This document shows positions 23,101 to 30,738 of a stretch of 32,936 nucleotides of DNA, piece after piece. How positions within the stretch are numbered: the first letter of the stretch is position 1; each line of letters begins with the position of its first letter. The DNA is taken from positions 1 to 32,936 of the forward strand of contig JBDTVS010000230.1 of assembly GCA_040007095.1 (NCBI GenBank). Reading direction: 5' to 3'. This DNA comes from JBDTVS01 sp040007095 (lineage in GTDB: Bacteria; Acidobacteriota; Vicinamibacteria; Vicinamibacterales; CAVVIG01). The notes beneath the pieces were generated by a model. The model searched no databases. It saw only the letters and a list, made by a program, of their open reading frames with translations, and was not told where the DNA came from. Both the position numbers and the translations under genes were made by a program.

Positions 23101-24123
23101 ATGCGTCAAGTCGTCATCACGCGGCACGGACCGCCGGACGTTCTCCAACTGCGCGAGGTCCCGGATCCGGTTCCTGGTCAGGGCGAGGTGCGCGTCGCCG
23201 TGCGCGCCGCGGGCGTGAACTTCGCGGACATCCTCGCCCGGGTGGGCCTCTACCCCGACGCACCGAAGCCGCCCTGCGTCGTCGGCTACGAAGTCGCGGG
23301 GTACATCGACGCGATCGGTCCGGGTGTGTCGAGCCGTCGTATCGGCGACCGCATCCTGGCGCTCACGCATTTTGGCGGTTACGCGGATACGGTCGTCGTC
23401 CCCGCCGTCAATTGTTATGTCGTGCCGTCGCGTCTCGGCGACGCCGAAGCGGCGGCCGTACCGGTGACCTATCTCACCGCCATCGTCGCCCTGTACCGGC
23501 TGGCCGCTCTCGAACCTGGCGAGACGGTGCTGATTCACGGAGCCGCTGGCGGCGTGGGAACGGCCGCGATTCAGCTGGCTCGGCTCCGTCAAGCGGTGAT
23601 CATCGGCACGGCATCGCCGGCGAAGCACGACGCCGTCCGCGGCTTCGGCGCCGATCACGTCATCGACTACCGTCGTACGGATTTCGTCGCCGAGGTCCGC
23701 CGGTTGACCAGGAACCGCGGCGTCGACGTGGCGCTCGATCCTTTTGGCGGGCGGAGCGTTCGCGAGAGCTACCGGTTGCTGGCGCCGCTCGGGAGGCTGG
23801 TCGTGTTCGGCGTCTCCCAGGCGCTGCCCGGTGAGCGGCGAAGTCTATGGCGCGCGGCGCGGACGCTGCTGCAGATGCCGGTGTTCATGCCGCTCACGTT
23901 GATGAATCAGAATCGCGGCGTATTTGGCCTGAATCTGGGCCGTCTCTGGGACGAATCGGCCCGCCTCGACGCTCTGATGCAGGTGCTCGTCACCGAGCTC
24001 GAGTCCGGAAGGCTGCGGCCGATCGTCAGTCGCGAATTCCCGCTCGAGCGCGCGGCCGACGCCCATCGATTCATTCACGAGCGGCGCAATATAGGAAAGG
24101 TGGTCCTCACGACCTCGACGTGA
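23101..24123 (+). CDS. Zinc-less MDR alcohol/quinone oxidoreductase-like protein
   Basis: This is 340 residues from ATG 23101. It is a medium-chain dehydrogenase/reductase of the quinone oxidoreductase type: an N-terminal GroES-like domain ('RAAGVNFADILARVGLYPDAPKPPCVVGYEVAG') and a nucleotide-binding 'LIHGAAGGVGTAAIQLA' (145-160). The Cys/His zinc ligands of alcohol dehydrogenases are absent, so it should be an NADPH-dependent reductase of quinones or enones. The family resembles VAT-1/synaptic-vesicle-type MDRs ('YRLLAPLGRLVVFGVSQA'). The C-terminal 'FPLERAADAHRFIHERRNIGKVVL' is standard. The frame is open to 22948, but that would read through the 9-bp repeat, so 23101 is used. It is divergent from the oxidoreductase at 22879. 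Confidence 0.9.
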   Translation: MRQVVITRHGPPDVLQLREVPDPVPGQGEVRVAVRAAGVNFADILARVGLYPDAPKPPCVVGYEVAGYIDAIGPGVSSRRIGDRILALTHFGGYADTVVVPAVNCYVVPSRLGDAEAAAVPVTYLTAIVALYRLAALEPGETVLIHGAAGGVGTAAIQLARLRQAVIIGTASPAKHDAVRGFGADHVIDYRRTDFVAEVRRLTRNRGVDVALDPFGGRSVRESYRLLAPLGRLVVFGVSQALPGERRSLWRAARTLLQMPVFMPLTLMNQNRGVFGLNLGRLWDESARLDALMQVLVTELESGRLRPIVSREFPLERAADAHRFIHERRNIGKVVLTTST

Positions 24124-24366
24124 TGACAAGAGGACGCCGTTAATCAATGAACAGATCGACTAATCAATCAACAGCTCGACGTTAGCCAAAGTGAACAGAT
24201 CGACCAGCGGTTTCGTCATCTCAGAGGCGTGACAACGAGCCATCAAGCCGCCAGAGCGGTGTGTGTTCAGTGCGTTGGCGACTTTTTGATGGATCTCGAC
24301 GTGGCAAACGAATAGGGTCAGATCTTCCCGATGCCGTGGGGAGCGCTGCGGCAAATGGAGCGCAAC
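24124..24366. other. Intergenic region with a 20-bp direct repeat and a short palindrome
   Basis: 24141-24160 and 24161-24180 are tandem 20-mers that differ at two positions ('taatcaatgaacagatcgac'). A third, partial copy ('gaacagatcgac') is at 24193-24204. 'gggtcagatcttccc' at 24315-24329 resembles palindromes at 29339 and 32689. No gene is credible, though the minus strand reads openly through the region. Confidence 0.5.
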
Positions 24367-25749
24367 ATGACACGCAACTCTGTCGCAGCGGCGTTGTTCC
24401 TGCTCGCCGTTTTCGCGTCGGTCCACACGGGCGCTCAAGCGCCTTCCTCTCCGTCGGCCGCCCCGACATACAGCCACGACATTGCGCCAATCCTGTACAA
24501 GAACTGCACGACCTGCCATCGGCCGGGAGAGATTGGCCCGATGTCTTTGCTGACCTACAAGGATGCGCGTCCCTGGGCCAAGTCGATTGTCACCCGAGTC
24601 GAAGCCGGCACGATGCCTCCCTGGCACGCGGATCCGTCAGTCGGGGAGTTCGAGAACGATCGCCGCTTGACGTCTACCGAGAAGGAAACGATCGCTCGAT
24701 GGGTCGCTGCCGGCGCGCCAGAGGGCGATCCGGAGGACCTGCCCGCCCAGCCGCACTACACCGACGGTTGGATCATCGGTCAGCCCGACGCTGTTCTCGC
24801 GATGCAAGAGGACTATCCCATTCCGGCCGCCGGCAGCGTCGCCTACCAGTATTTCGAAGTGCCGACCAACTTCGCGGAAGACCGCTGGATCCAGGCCTTC
24901 GAAGTCCGGCCCGGCAATCGAACCGTCGTCCATCACGTGATCGTCTATACCAGACCGCCGGCGCCGACCGGGCCGCCGCCGACACCGGTGGCGCAGCCAG
25001 GACCACGGCCGGTGCCGCTGTTCGAATTTGCCAAGGGCATGGAAATCCCGGCCGGCCAGACCGGCGGTCGTCTGCTGCCTCCCGAGCAACGGAAAGCGCC
25101 CGGACCAAACGATCGACCCGCGCCGAGCGTGCTCGGCCCGTCGATTGGCGCCTACGTTCCCGGAACGTCGACACGCGTGTTCCCGTCGGGTACAGCCGCC
25201 CGGCTCGCCGCGGGCTCGACGCTCGTGTTTCAGATGCACTACACGACCACCGGCAAGGCCACCACCGATCGCACGAGCATCGGCTTCATGTTCTCGAAGA
25301 CGCCGCCGCCCACGGAACTGCGGTTCACGGCGCTCATCAACGGCAGCCTGCACATTCCGGCCGGCGATCCCGACTATCGCGTCGACGCCGAAATGACCAT
25401 CAATCGTGATGTCACGCTGTGGGGGATGCTGCCGCATACTCACGTGCGGGGGAAGCAGTGGAGCTACGACGTGACGTTCCCCGACGGACGCAGGACAGCC
25501 ATCCTGGCCGTGCCCAAATACGACTTCGAGTGGCAGACCGACTATCTGTTCAAGCACCCGATGAAACTGCCCAAGGGCACGACGCTGCACGCCACGGCGT
25601 GGTACGACAACTCGCCGAGGAACAAATCGAATCCCGATCCCGCCAGGGAAGTCTGGTGGGGCGATCAGACGTGGGAAGAGATGATGTTCACGGGGCTCAC
25701 CTACAGCCTCGACCCGGCGCCGGCGACGGCGTCGGGCGCAGGGCAATAG
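24367..25749 (+). CDS. Secreted haem c plus type II copper monooxygenase-like protein
   Basis: This is 460 residues from ATG 24367 (ribosome site 'ggag' at 24356-24359). The signal peptide ends 'VHTGAQA'. Residues of about 35-115 form a cytochrome c domain with C47-T-T-C50-H51 and a likely axial Met in 'GTMPPW'. Residues of about 150-450 match copper type II ascorbate-dependent monooxygenase-like domains: H189-H190 in 'VVHHVIVY', M290-H291 in 'FQMHYTTTG', H357-x-H359 in 'LPHTHVRGK' and a C-terminal 'WEEMM' (M440). In the peptidylglycine hydroxylase family these His and Met residues bind two coppers. A Pro-rich insert at about 197-217 separates the halves. The fusion suggests an electron-fed hydroxylase in the periplasm; substrate unknown. 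Confidence 0.85.
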   Translation: MTRNSVAAALFLLAVFASVHTGAQAPSSPSAAPTYSHDIAPILYKNCTTCHRPGEIGPMSLLTYKDARPWAKSIVTRVEAGTMPPWHADPSVGEFENDRRLTSTEKETIARWVAAGAPEGDPEDLPAQPHYTDGWIIGQPDAVLAMQEDYPIPAAGSVAYQYFEVPTNFAEDRWIQAFEVRPGNRTVVHHVIVYTRPPAPTGPPPTPVAQPGPRPVPLFEFAKGMEIPAGQTGGRLLPPEQRKAPGPNDRPAPSVLGPSIGAYVPGTSTRVFPSGTAARLAAGSTLVFQMHYTTTGKATTDRTSIGFMFSKTPPPTELRFTALINGSLHIPAGDPDYRVDAEMTINRDVTLWGMLPHTHVRGKQWSYDVTFPDGRRTAILAVPKYDFEWQTDYLFKHPMKLPKGTTLHATAWYDNSPRNKSNPDPAREVWWGDQTWEEMMFTGLTYSLDPAPATASGAGQ

Positions 25750-25863
25750 GCGGCGCGCGTCAGCAAGAACGTCAGGTGGCTGTGGCAACAAGGGCACAGA
25801 GGCCGTTCTTTGAGCGGGAAACAAATAGCCTTCGTCTGGTGGGAGATCACGAGCTCACAGCGA

Positions 25864-25896
25864 CTTCTTCGTGTTCCTTGTGGTTTCGTGGTTGCA
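25864..25896 (-). repeat. 9-bp-period intergenic repeat tract
   Basis: 'cttcttcgtgttccttgtgg' and onward on the plus strand; its complement is an 'aaccacgaa' form like the tract at 576. It lies in the convergent gap before the patatin gene's 3' end. Confidence 0.6.
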
Positions 25897-25926
25897 TTTC
25901 GACTCGACAAATGATCGGTACGGCCA

Positions 25927-27072
25927 CTAATCCAGAAATCCGGCGAAGTGCTCTCTCTTGACCTTGAGCGCCGCGACGGCCTTGCCGACTTCCTGCAGTT
26001 CCGCGATGTAATCGACCGAGTCCATCTGCTGCACGTGCTCCGGGGGAATCGACGGCACGCCGAGCGCCGATAGGCCGGCCGTGGTGAGCTCCGCGTTGTA
26101 GCGCATGTAGGTGAACAGCTTCGGTTGCACCGGGCCGGGCACGCGGCCGCCGGGCAGCGGATCGGGCGATGCGACGAGATCGCCGACTTCGCGGTCGAGG
26201 TGGTCGCCGCACCGCGTTTTACCAAACACCCGGCACAGAAAATCCTGCTCGTTCGCCGCCGCAAACATCAACGCCGAAGGAATCGAGGAGGCGTTGTACA
26301 TGAGATTCATTTCACCAGGCATGAGATCGGCATTGGCATTCGGGCTCGTGCCGGTGCCAATCGATACGATCAGCATGTTCTGCTCGCCCGCCTCCCAGCA
26401 CAGTTGATACGGCGCGACGGTGGCCATCAGGAACAACTGAAACGCAGGGTTGTTGTACATCGTCACGCCGCCGTCCACGAATACGAACCGCTGCTCGCCG
26501 ACCTGGATCGTTTCGGGCGGAAAATAGGTCGGTGCCGCGGTGCTGGCACGCACGAGCTGCCACAGCGGAAGCCGGGCATTGCTGTTGGCGCGCTTCAGGT
26601 CGTTGTATCTCGCTCGTGGATTGTTCGACACCGGCCACGGCGAGTCCGTCGTCGCGTTGCGCAGGATCAGCAGGAGCAGGGTGCGCAGCTTCGCGTCGCC
26701 GAGCGTGGTGTCGGCGCCAATCTGCTCCCTGAGCAGGCCGGCGAGCTTTTCGTCCTCGAACTTGTACTTGAACCGTTTCAGCACGCTGGCTCGATCGAAC
26801 ATCGCCGGGCCGGCCTGGACGTAGAACTCGAGGATGTCCGCGACGCGCCAGCCCAGAGAGAGGAACGTCGCGATGATCGCGCCCGTGCTGGTGCCGGCGA
26901 CGTAGTCGAAGTAGTCGGAGAGCACGAACGAATCGTCGCGGCCGAGCTCCTGCTGCAGCATGCTCTCGATCTCACGCAGAATCTCGAGCGTCATGACGCC
27001 GCGGATCCCGCCGCCGTCGAGCGCGAGCAGTTTGTACGGAGGGGCTTTGTCGAGCTTGTCGGTGACGGCCAT
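25927..27072 (-). CDS. Patatin-like phospholipase
   Basis: This 381-residue protein has no signal peptide, so it is cytosolic. All patatin hallmarks are present: oxyanion motif 'DGGGIRG' (19-25), nucleophile in 'GTSTG' (60-64, Ser62) and the catalytic Asp in 'DGG' (D200). Between them lies 'RASTAAPTYFPP' (175-186), typical of the family. The expected activity is acyl hydrolysis of phospholipids. ATG 27072 is chosen because 'aaggag' sits 6 bases upstream; the GTG at 27087 would include that site in the coding sequence. It lies 148 bases downstream of a large sensor-like gene on the same strand, and the pair resembles a membrane-degrading effector with its regulator. A role in lipid turnover rather than defence is possible. 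The C-terminal about 100 residues are unassigned. Confidence 0.9.
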   Translation of the reverse strand: MAVTDKLDKAPPYKLLALDGGGIRGVMTLEILREIESMLQQELGRDDSFVLSDYFDYVAGTSTGAIIATFLSLGWRVADILEFYVQAGPAMFDRASVLKRFKYKFEDEKLAGLLREQIGADTTLGDAKLRTLLLLILRNATTDSPWPVSNNPRARYNDLKRANSNARLPLWQLVRASTAAPTYFPPETIQVGEQRFVFVDGGVTMYNNPAFQLFLMATVAPYQLCWEAGEQNMLIVSIGTGTSPNANADLMPGEMNLMYNASSIPSALMFAAANEQDFLCRVFGKTRCGDHLDREVGDLVASPDPLPGGRVPGPVQPKLFTYMRYNAELTTAGLSALGVPSIPPEHVQQMDSVDYIAELQEVGKAVAALKVKREHFAGFLD

Positions 27073-27220
27073 GTCGGTCTCCTTCACGAGATTCAGAATT
27101 GAGAGCGCGCCGCCAACACCCCGGTCGCGACTTCAGGGGTGGGCCGGGTTTAACCGTCGTGTCTTTTCGGAAATTCGCTGCACCGACGAAATAACCGGCA
27201 AATGGGTCGCTTCAAGGGTT

Positions 27221-29212
27221 CTAGCCGGATGCGGCTGCCAGTCCAAAGAGGGCATTCGAATCGAGCACTCTCGTCTCGGCACCCCGCCGCTGCGCGATCT
27301 CGATCATGTCAGCCGTGCCACCAGGGCCGTCCCCTTTCTTGCCGTTCCATAGCGCGACCAGGCTGACGTTTCGCGAACCACTGGTGAGCGCCTCGTTCAG
27401 CATCCACAGGTTGTTTCGCTGCCAGATCGAGTAGTCGGCACGATGCCGGAGCCAACCGGGCAGGTCTTTCGTCCGCGCGAGGATTGGGGCGGAGGGAAAA
27501 CGCGACTGAATTGCGTAGAAGCGATGAACCCAGTCGGGTCCGGCCGGCGCGACCGACTCGGTGACGTACGAGTCCGGCGGCAGCGCAAGAAACAGCCGCG
27601 TGGGGATGCCAAGCTCGGCGCAGACTTCGTGAAACAGGATGTCGCCGCCGCTGGCCGCACCAGAGATTCCGACCGCGCGGCCGTAGCGCTCGAGCTGCCG
27701 TTCGAGCGCCTGGCGAATGGCCGCTCGCGCGAGCGGCTCCTTGTCGGCCGGAAACCGCGGCTCTTTCCGCCCTGGGGCATCGACTTGATGACCCGTAAAC
27801 AAGATCGTGTGCGGAAGAACCGGCGCGCCCCCGGCCGGAGCGGAAGGCGGCGTCAGCACCTCCAGGACGCGATTGACGTTGTCCGAGAGCAGGCCGAGCT
27901 CTTGATAGAGCGCGAGCTGCGATCGCACGGAATCGCTGATGAAGTCCGGCTGATTGGCCAGGGCGCCTTGATACGCGTGCGCGACCTGTCCGGGCCGATC
28001 GGAGGTGAGAAAACGATAGTCTGCGAAGCTCACATCGACCCACGGATCCGATCGACCAGTCTGCTCGTTGTATTGCTTGCTCGCCTGAATCGAGAACTCC
28101 ACGGCTGCCACGAGGAGGCGCCGCTGCGACTCGAGCTGGGTCTTGGTTTGCAGGGCCTCTGCGTCGCTCGAGAACCGATCGGTCCACGTCTCGGGCAGAT
28201 CGTCGGCGAGCTTCAAGACGACAGTCAGCATCGCCAGGGCATTCAGACCGGAGTAGAAATGATTGAGGTCCTGCCGGAATCCCTTCAGATACGCGTCGTA
28301 GGACTGCGTCAGCAGCGGCGAACCGAGGGCCCGGATCCGTCTTTTCTCGGCGGGCGGCGTTACCCAGGTTTCGCGCCACTGCGTCTTGAGGTTGCGACCG
28401 AGCAGCGAGAACGCCTCCGCCCGGTCTTTCGGAGGCGCATCGGTCTGGGCCGTCACTCGCCGAAGCGCCACCTCCGACTTCACCAGATCACCGAGCCGCT
28501 GGTAAATCGTGCCCAGCAGCAGATTCGCTTCCCTGTCCAGCGGATCGAGCGCCTGGAGATCCTCTAGCGTGGCGCACGCGCTCTCGAGCGCTTTAGCGTT
28601 GAACTGCTCCCGTCCGACCATCCGAATCCCCTCGGACTCCCACAGCGAACCCTTCGCCTCCTGGCCGAGGAGCGCGAGCTTCCCCATCCACCGCGACCTG
28701 GCGGCGTACTCGACCTCCTCGCGAAACTCGCGCGGCACGGGCAGGAATTTGGATCGATCGGGTTCACGCAGCTCCGGCAACACGCGAAAGACCGGACTGT
28801 CCTGCCGTTCCGATGCGATCGTCGCCTTCAGGCCCTCGCACAGCCTCGGCAACGCCGCGGCCGGTGTCGCGGCGTCGTAGGACAGATATCGGTCCGTTCT
28901 CAGATCGAACGGCACCTCGTTGGCCATCCCCTTGGCCCGGAGCAGGAACGTCTTCTTCTCCCTCAACGCATGGCGAATGCCCAGCTCGTAGTACGCGTTG
29001 GCGTTGTCGATCGAGATATCCGCGATGACCAGGTCGGACACGAGGAGCATCTGAAACATGTCCTCGCGAATATTGCCCGCTTCGACGACTTCTCCCGTTG
29101 TGCGGCCGTCGATGGCGAGGCTGTCCAGCGCCGGCGCGATGAGCTCGGCCTCAATCCTGTCGAAATCGACGCCGCTCTTCGTGCCGAAGGGCCGGATGAT
29201 GAACGCGCGCAT
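27221..29212 (-). CDS. Three-part nucleotide-sensor-like protein (2-deoxyribosyltransferase/TIR-like, TPR, SLOG-like)
   Basis: This 663-residue protein has no signal peptide. Residues 1-95 ('FIIRPFGTKSGVDFDRIEAE', 'GNIREDMFQMLLVSDLVIAD', 'ANAYYELGIRHALREKKTFLL') have the pattern of the nucleoside 2-deoxyribosyltransferase/TIR-like fold, with E76 as the likely active-site Glu. Residues of about 160-455 are helical, with a TPR-like stretch ('EANLLLGTIYQRLGDLVKSEVALRRV', about 228-253). They resemble the tetratricopeptide TRAF-binding (DUF4071-type) module. Residues of about 468-655 look like a SLOG/LOG Rossmannoid: 'ILFTGHQVDAPGR', 'GISGAASGGDILFHE' (515-529) and 'VSLVALWNGKKGDGPGGTADM'. SLOG and TIR-like domains make or sense nucleotide signals in known prokaryotic conflict systems. 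Here the likely partner is the downstream patatin. ATG 29212 follows 'ggagag'. Domain assignment is by pattern, not by search. Confidence 0.8.
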   Translation of the reverse strand: MRAFIIRPFGTKSGVDFDRIEAELIAPALDSLAIDGRTTGEVVEAGNIREDMFQMLLVSDLVIADISIDNANAYYELGIRHALREKKTFLLRAKGMANEVPFDLRTDRYLSYDAATPAAALPRLCEGLKATIASERQDSPVFRVLPELREPDRSKFLPVPREFREEVEYAARSRWMGKLALLGQEAKGSLWESEGIRMVGREQFNAKALESACATLEDLQALDPLDREANLLLGTIYQRLGDLVKSEVALRRVTAQTDAPPKDRAEAFSLLGRNLKTQWRETWVTPPAEKRRIRALGSPLLTQSYDAYLKGFRQDLNHFYSGLNALAMLTVVLKLADDLPETWTDRFSSDAEALQTKTQLESQRRLLVAAVEFSIQASKQYNEQTGRSDPWVDVSFADYRFLTSDRPGQVAHAYQGALANQPDFISDSVRSQLALYQELGLLSDNVNRVLEVLTPPSAPAGGAPVLPHTILFTGHQVDAPGRKEPRFPADKEPLARAAIRQALERQLERYGRAVGISGAASGGDILFHEVCAELGIPTRLFLALPPDSYVTESVAPAGPDWVHRFYAIQSRFPSAPILARTKDLPGWLRHRADYSIWQRNNLWMLNEALTSGSRNVSLVALWNGKKGDGPGGTADMIEIAQRRGAETRVLDSNALFGLAAASG

Positions 29213-29633
29213 GACGGGCTCTCCTCATCTCCGTGGCGTCAGCGGGCCGCCGCCATGTCCCGACGATGGCCTGACCGTGAAGGCGTGCCGATGATACACG
29301 CGAATCCTGCCGGGGCGTAGACCGTCGCGTGAGTGTCGGGTCAGGTTCGACCCAAGGCCCGGGTCGTCATGAGCGAGGCGCGCACCCGAGTCACGAAAGA
29401 CACGCCGCCTTGAACCGTAGTGTCCTGCTTCAGCCGGACCAGGTTGCCGTCGAGATTTCCTCGAGCAAGCGTTCTTCTCGGTAAGCTCGGTGCCCTCGGT
29501 GGTGATCCCATCCGTCAGTGCCGTCGCTCGCGGAAGTCCCGGACAATTCCGTCCACGCCGTCCCGCCGTCCGATAAGATGTCCGCTAGAATGACAGCGAA
29601 CCCGCAGGCGCGATGCGAAACACGGGAGGCCCC
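29213..29633. other. Divergent intergenic region
   Basis: About 420 bases lie between the sensor-like gene and the secreted paralogue. It holds a short palindrome (gggtcaggttcgaccc, 29339-29354) and a 9-bp-period tract (29475-29503). No gene or clear promoter is seen. Confidence 0.5.
29475..29503 (-). repeat. 9-bp-period intergenic repeat tract
   Basis: 'ctcggtaagctcggtgccct' and onward; its complement is of the 'ccaccgag' form. Confidence 0.6.
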
Positions 29634-30629
29634 ATGGGACGTCGACTTCTGGCATTGACAGGTGCGGTGGCGTTTGCGTCGGCGGCCGCTGTGGCCCTTC
29701 AAGGTCAGGCCGGTCCGCCTCGCACCCGTGACGGCCGGCCCGATTTGGAAGGCGTCTGGAGCTACGCGACGTTGACGCCGCTCGAGCGCCCCGACGAGTT
29801 CGCCGGCAAGGCGTTTCTCACCAACGCGGAAGCGGCCGCCTTCGAAAGAAGAACCCTGGACGTGCAGGACCGTGATCGCCGCGACGGCGCCGGACCAACC
29901 GGCCGTGGTTCCGACGGTCGCACGGACCTCGACCGCGCCTATAACCAGGTCTGGTGGGAGTACGGGGCGAAGGTCGTGGGGACCAGACGAACGTCGCTGA
30001 TCGTCGATCCGCCCGACGGACGAATTCCGACGCTCACGCCGGACGGCCTGAGGCGCGCCGAGGACAAGCGCGGACTCTGGACCGCGAATGGCGAGTACGA
30101 GGGCGGCGCCAGAGGCCTCAGCTTCGATTCATATCTGGACCGGCCGCTGCAGGAGCGGTGTCTGGGCTGGACGGTGGCGGGGCCGCCGATGGTGCCCGGC
30201 GCGTACAACAACAACGTACAGCTGTTCCAGACGCCTGATTCGGTGGCGATCGTCAACGAGATGGTCCACGAGAATCGCATCGTGCCGCTCGATGGCCGTC
30301 CGCGAGTGGGACAGCCGATCCGCTTGTGGATGGGCAGCTCGCGCGGTCACTGGGAAGGCGATACCCTTGTCGTCGACACCACGAATTTCAAGCCCGCCGT
30401 GTTCAGAAGCGCCAGCGCGAAGCTGCACCTCGTCGAGCGCTTCAAGCGCGTTGACGCCGACACGCTTCTCTATGAGTTCACCGTCGACGATCCGGCGACG
30501 TGGACGAGACCGTGGACGGTGCAGTTTCCGATGTCCAGGAGCCGTGTGCCGATCTACGAGTACGCGTGTCACGAAGGGAACTACAGCCTGCCAAACATCC
30601 TCGCCGGCGCCCGCGCCGAGGAGCAGTAG
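29634..30629 (+). CDS. Secreted protein of the 'RPDLEGVW / GDTLVV / VDDP' family
   Basis: This is 331 residues from ATG 29634, preceded by 'gggagg' at 29624-29629; the earlier ATG 29613 lacks a site. The signal peptide is 'LLALTGAVAFASAAAVALQG'. The mature protein has 'TRDGRPDLEGVWSYATLTPLERP', 'IWRLWMGSSRGHWEGDTLVVDTTNF'-type segments (seen as 'PIRLWMGSS' and 'HWEGDTLVV'), 'LHLVERFKRVDADTLLYEFTVDDPATWTRPW' and a C-terminal 'YEYACHEGNYSLPNIL'. That ending is widely conserved in the family. It is the best-preserved of the four paralogues in the window. Its function is unknown; it is probably periplasmic. It is followed by a 9-bp-period repeat and then a convergent cytochrome/PQQ protein. Confidence 0.82.
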   Translation: MGRRLLALTGAVAFASAAAVALQGQAGPPRTRDGRPDLEGVWSYATLTPLERPDEFAGKAFLTNAEAAAFERRTLDVQDRDRRDGAGPTGRGSDGRTDLDRAYNQVWWEYGAKVVGTRRTSLIVDPPDGRIPTLTPDGLRRAEDKRGLWTANGEYEGGARGLSFDSYLDRPLQERCLGWTVAGPPMVPGAYNNNVQLFQTPDSVAIVNEMVHENRIVPLDGRPRVGQPIRLWMGSSRGHWEGDTLVVDTTNFKPAVFRSASAKLHLVERFKRVDADTLLYEFTVDDPATWTRPWTVQFPMSRSRVPIYEYACHEGNYSLPNILAGARAEEQ

Positions 30630-30661
30630 CTCACTTCCACAGTAGGTGCCGGGAGGCCTTG

Positions 30662-30693
30662 ACCTTTGTGTTCTTTGTGATCTTTGTGGTTCA
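30662..30693 (-). repeat. 9-bp-period intergenic repeat tract
   Basis: 'acctttgtgttctttgtgat' and onward; its complement matches the 'aaccacaaagagcacaaag' tract at 9404. It lies between convergent genes. Confidence 0.65.
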
Positions 30694-30738
30694 AGAAATC
30701 GCGGTCGGTTTCAGAGAAGCACGACACTACGCTCCCGG

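Noticed and set aside
24160..24627. Minus-strand frame ending in 'LFTLANVELLID' as a transposase remnant
   Set aside because: The frame mostly shadows the copper/haem gene, and I could not match its end to a transposase family.
26125..27102. 325-codon plus-strand frame opposite the patatin gene
   Set aside because: It is antisense to well-supported patatin motifs and has no family features.
9404..30693. 9-bp-period tracts as CRISPR arrays
   Set aside because: The units are contiguous without spacers, too short, and scattered; no cas genes are seen.
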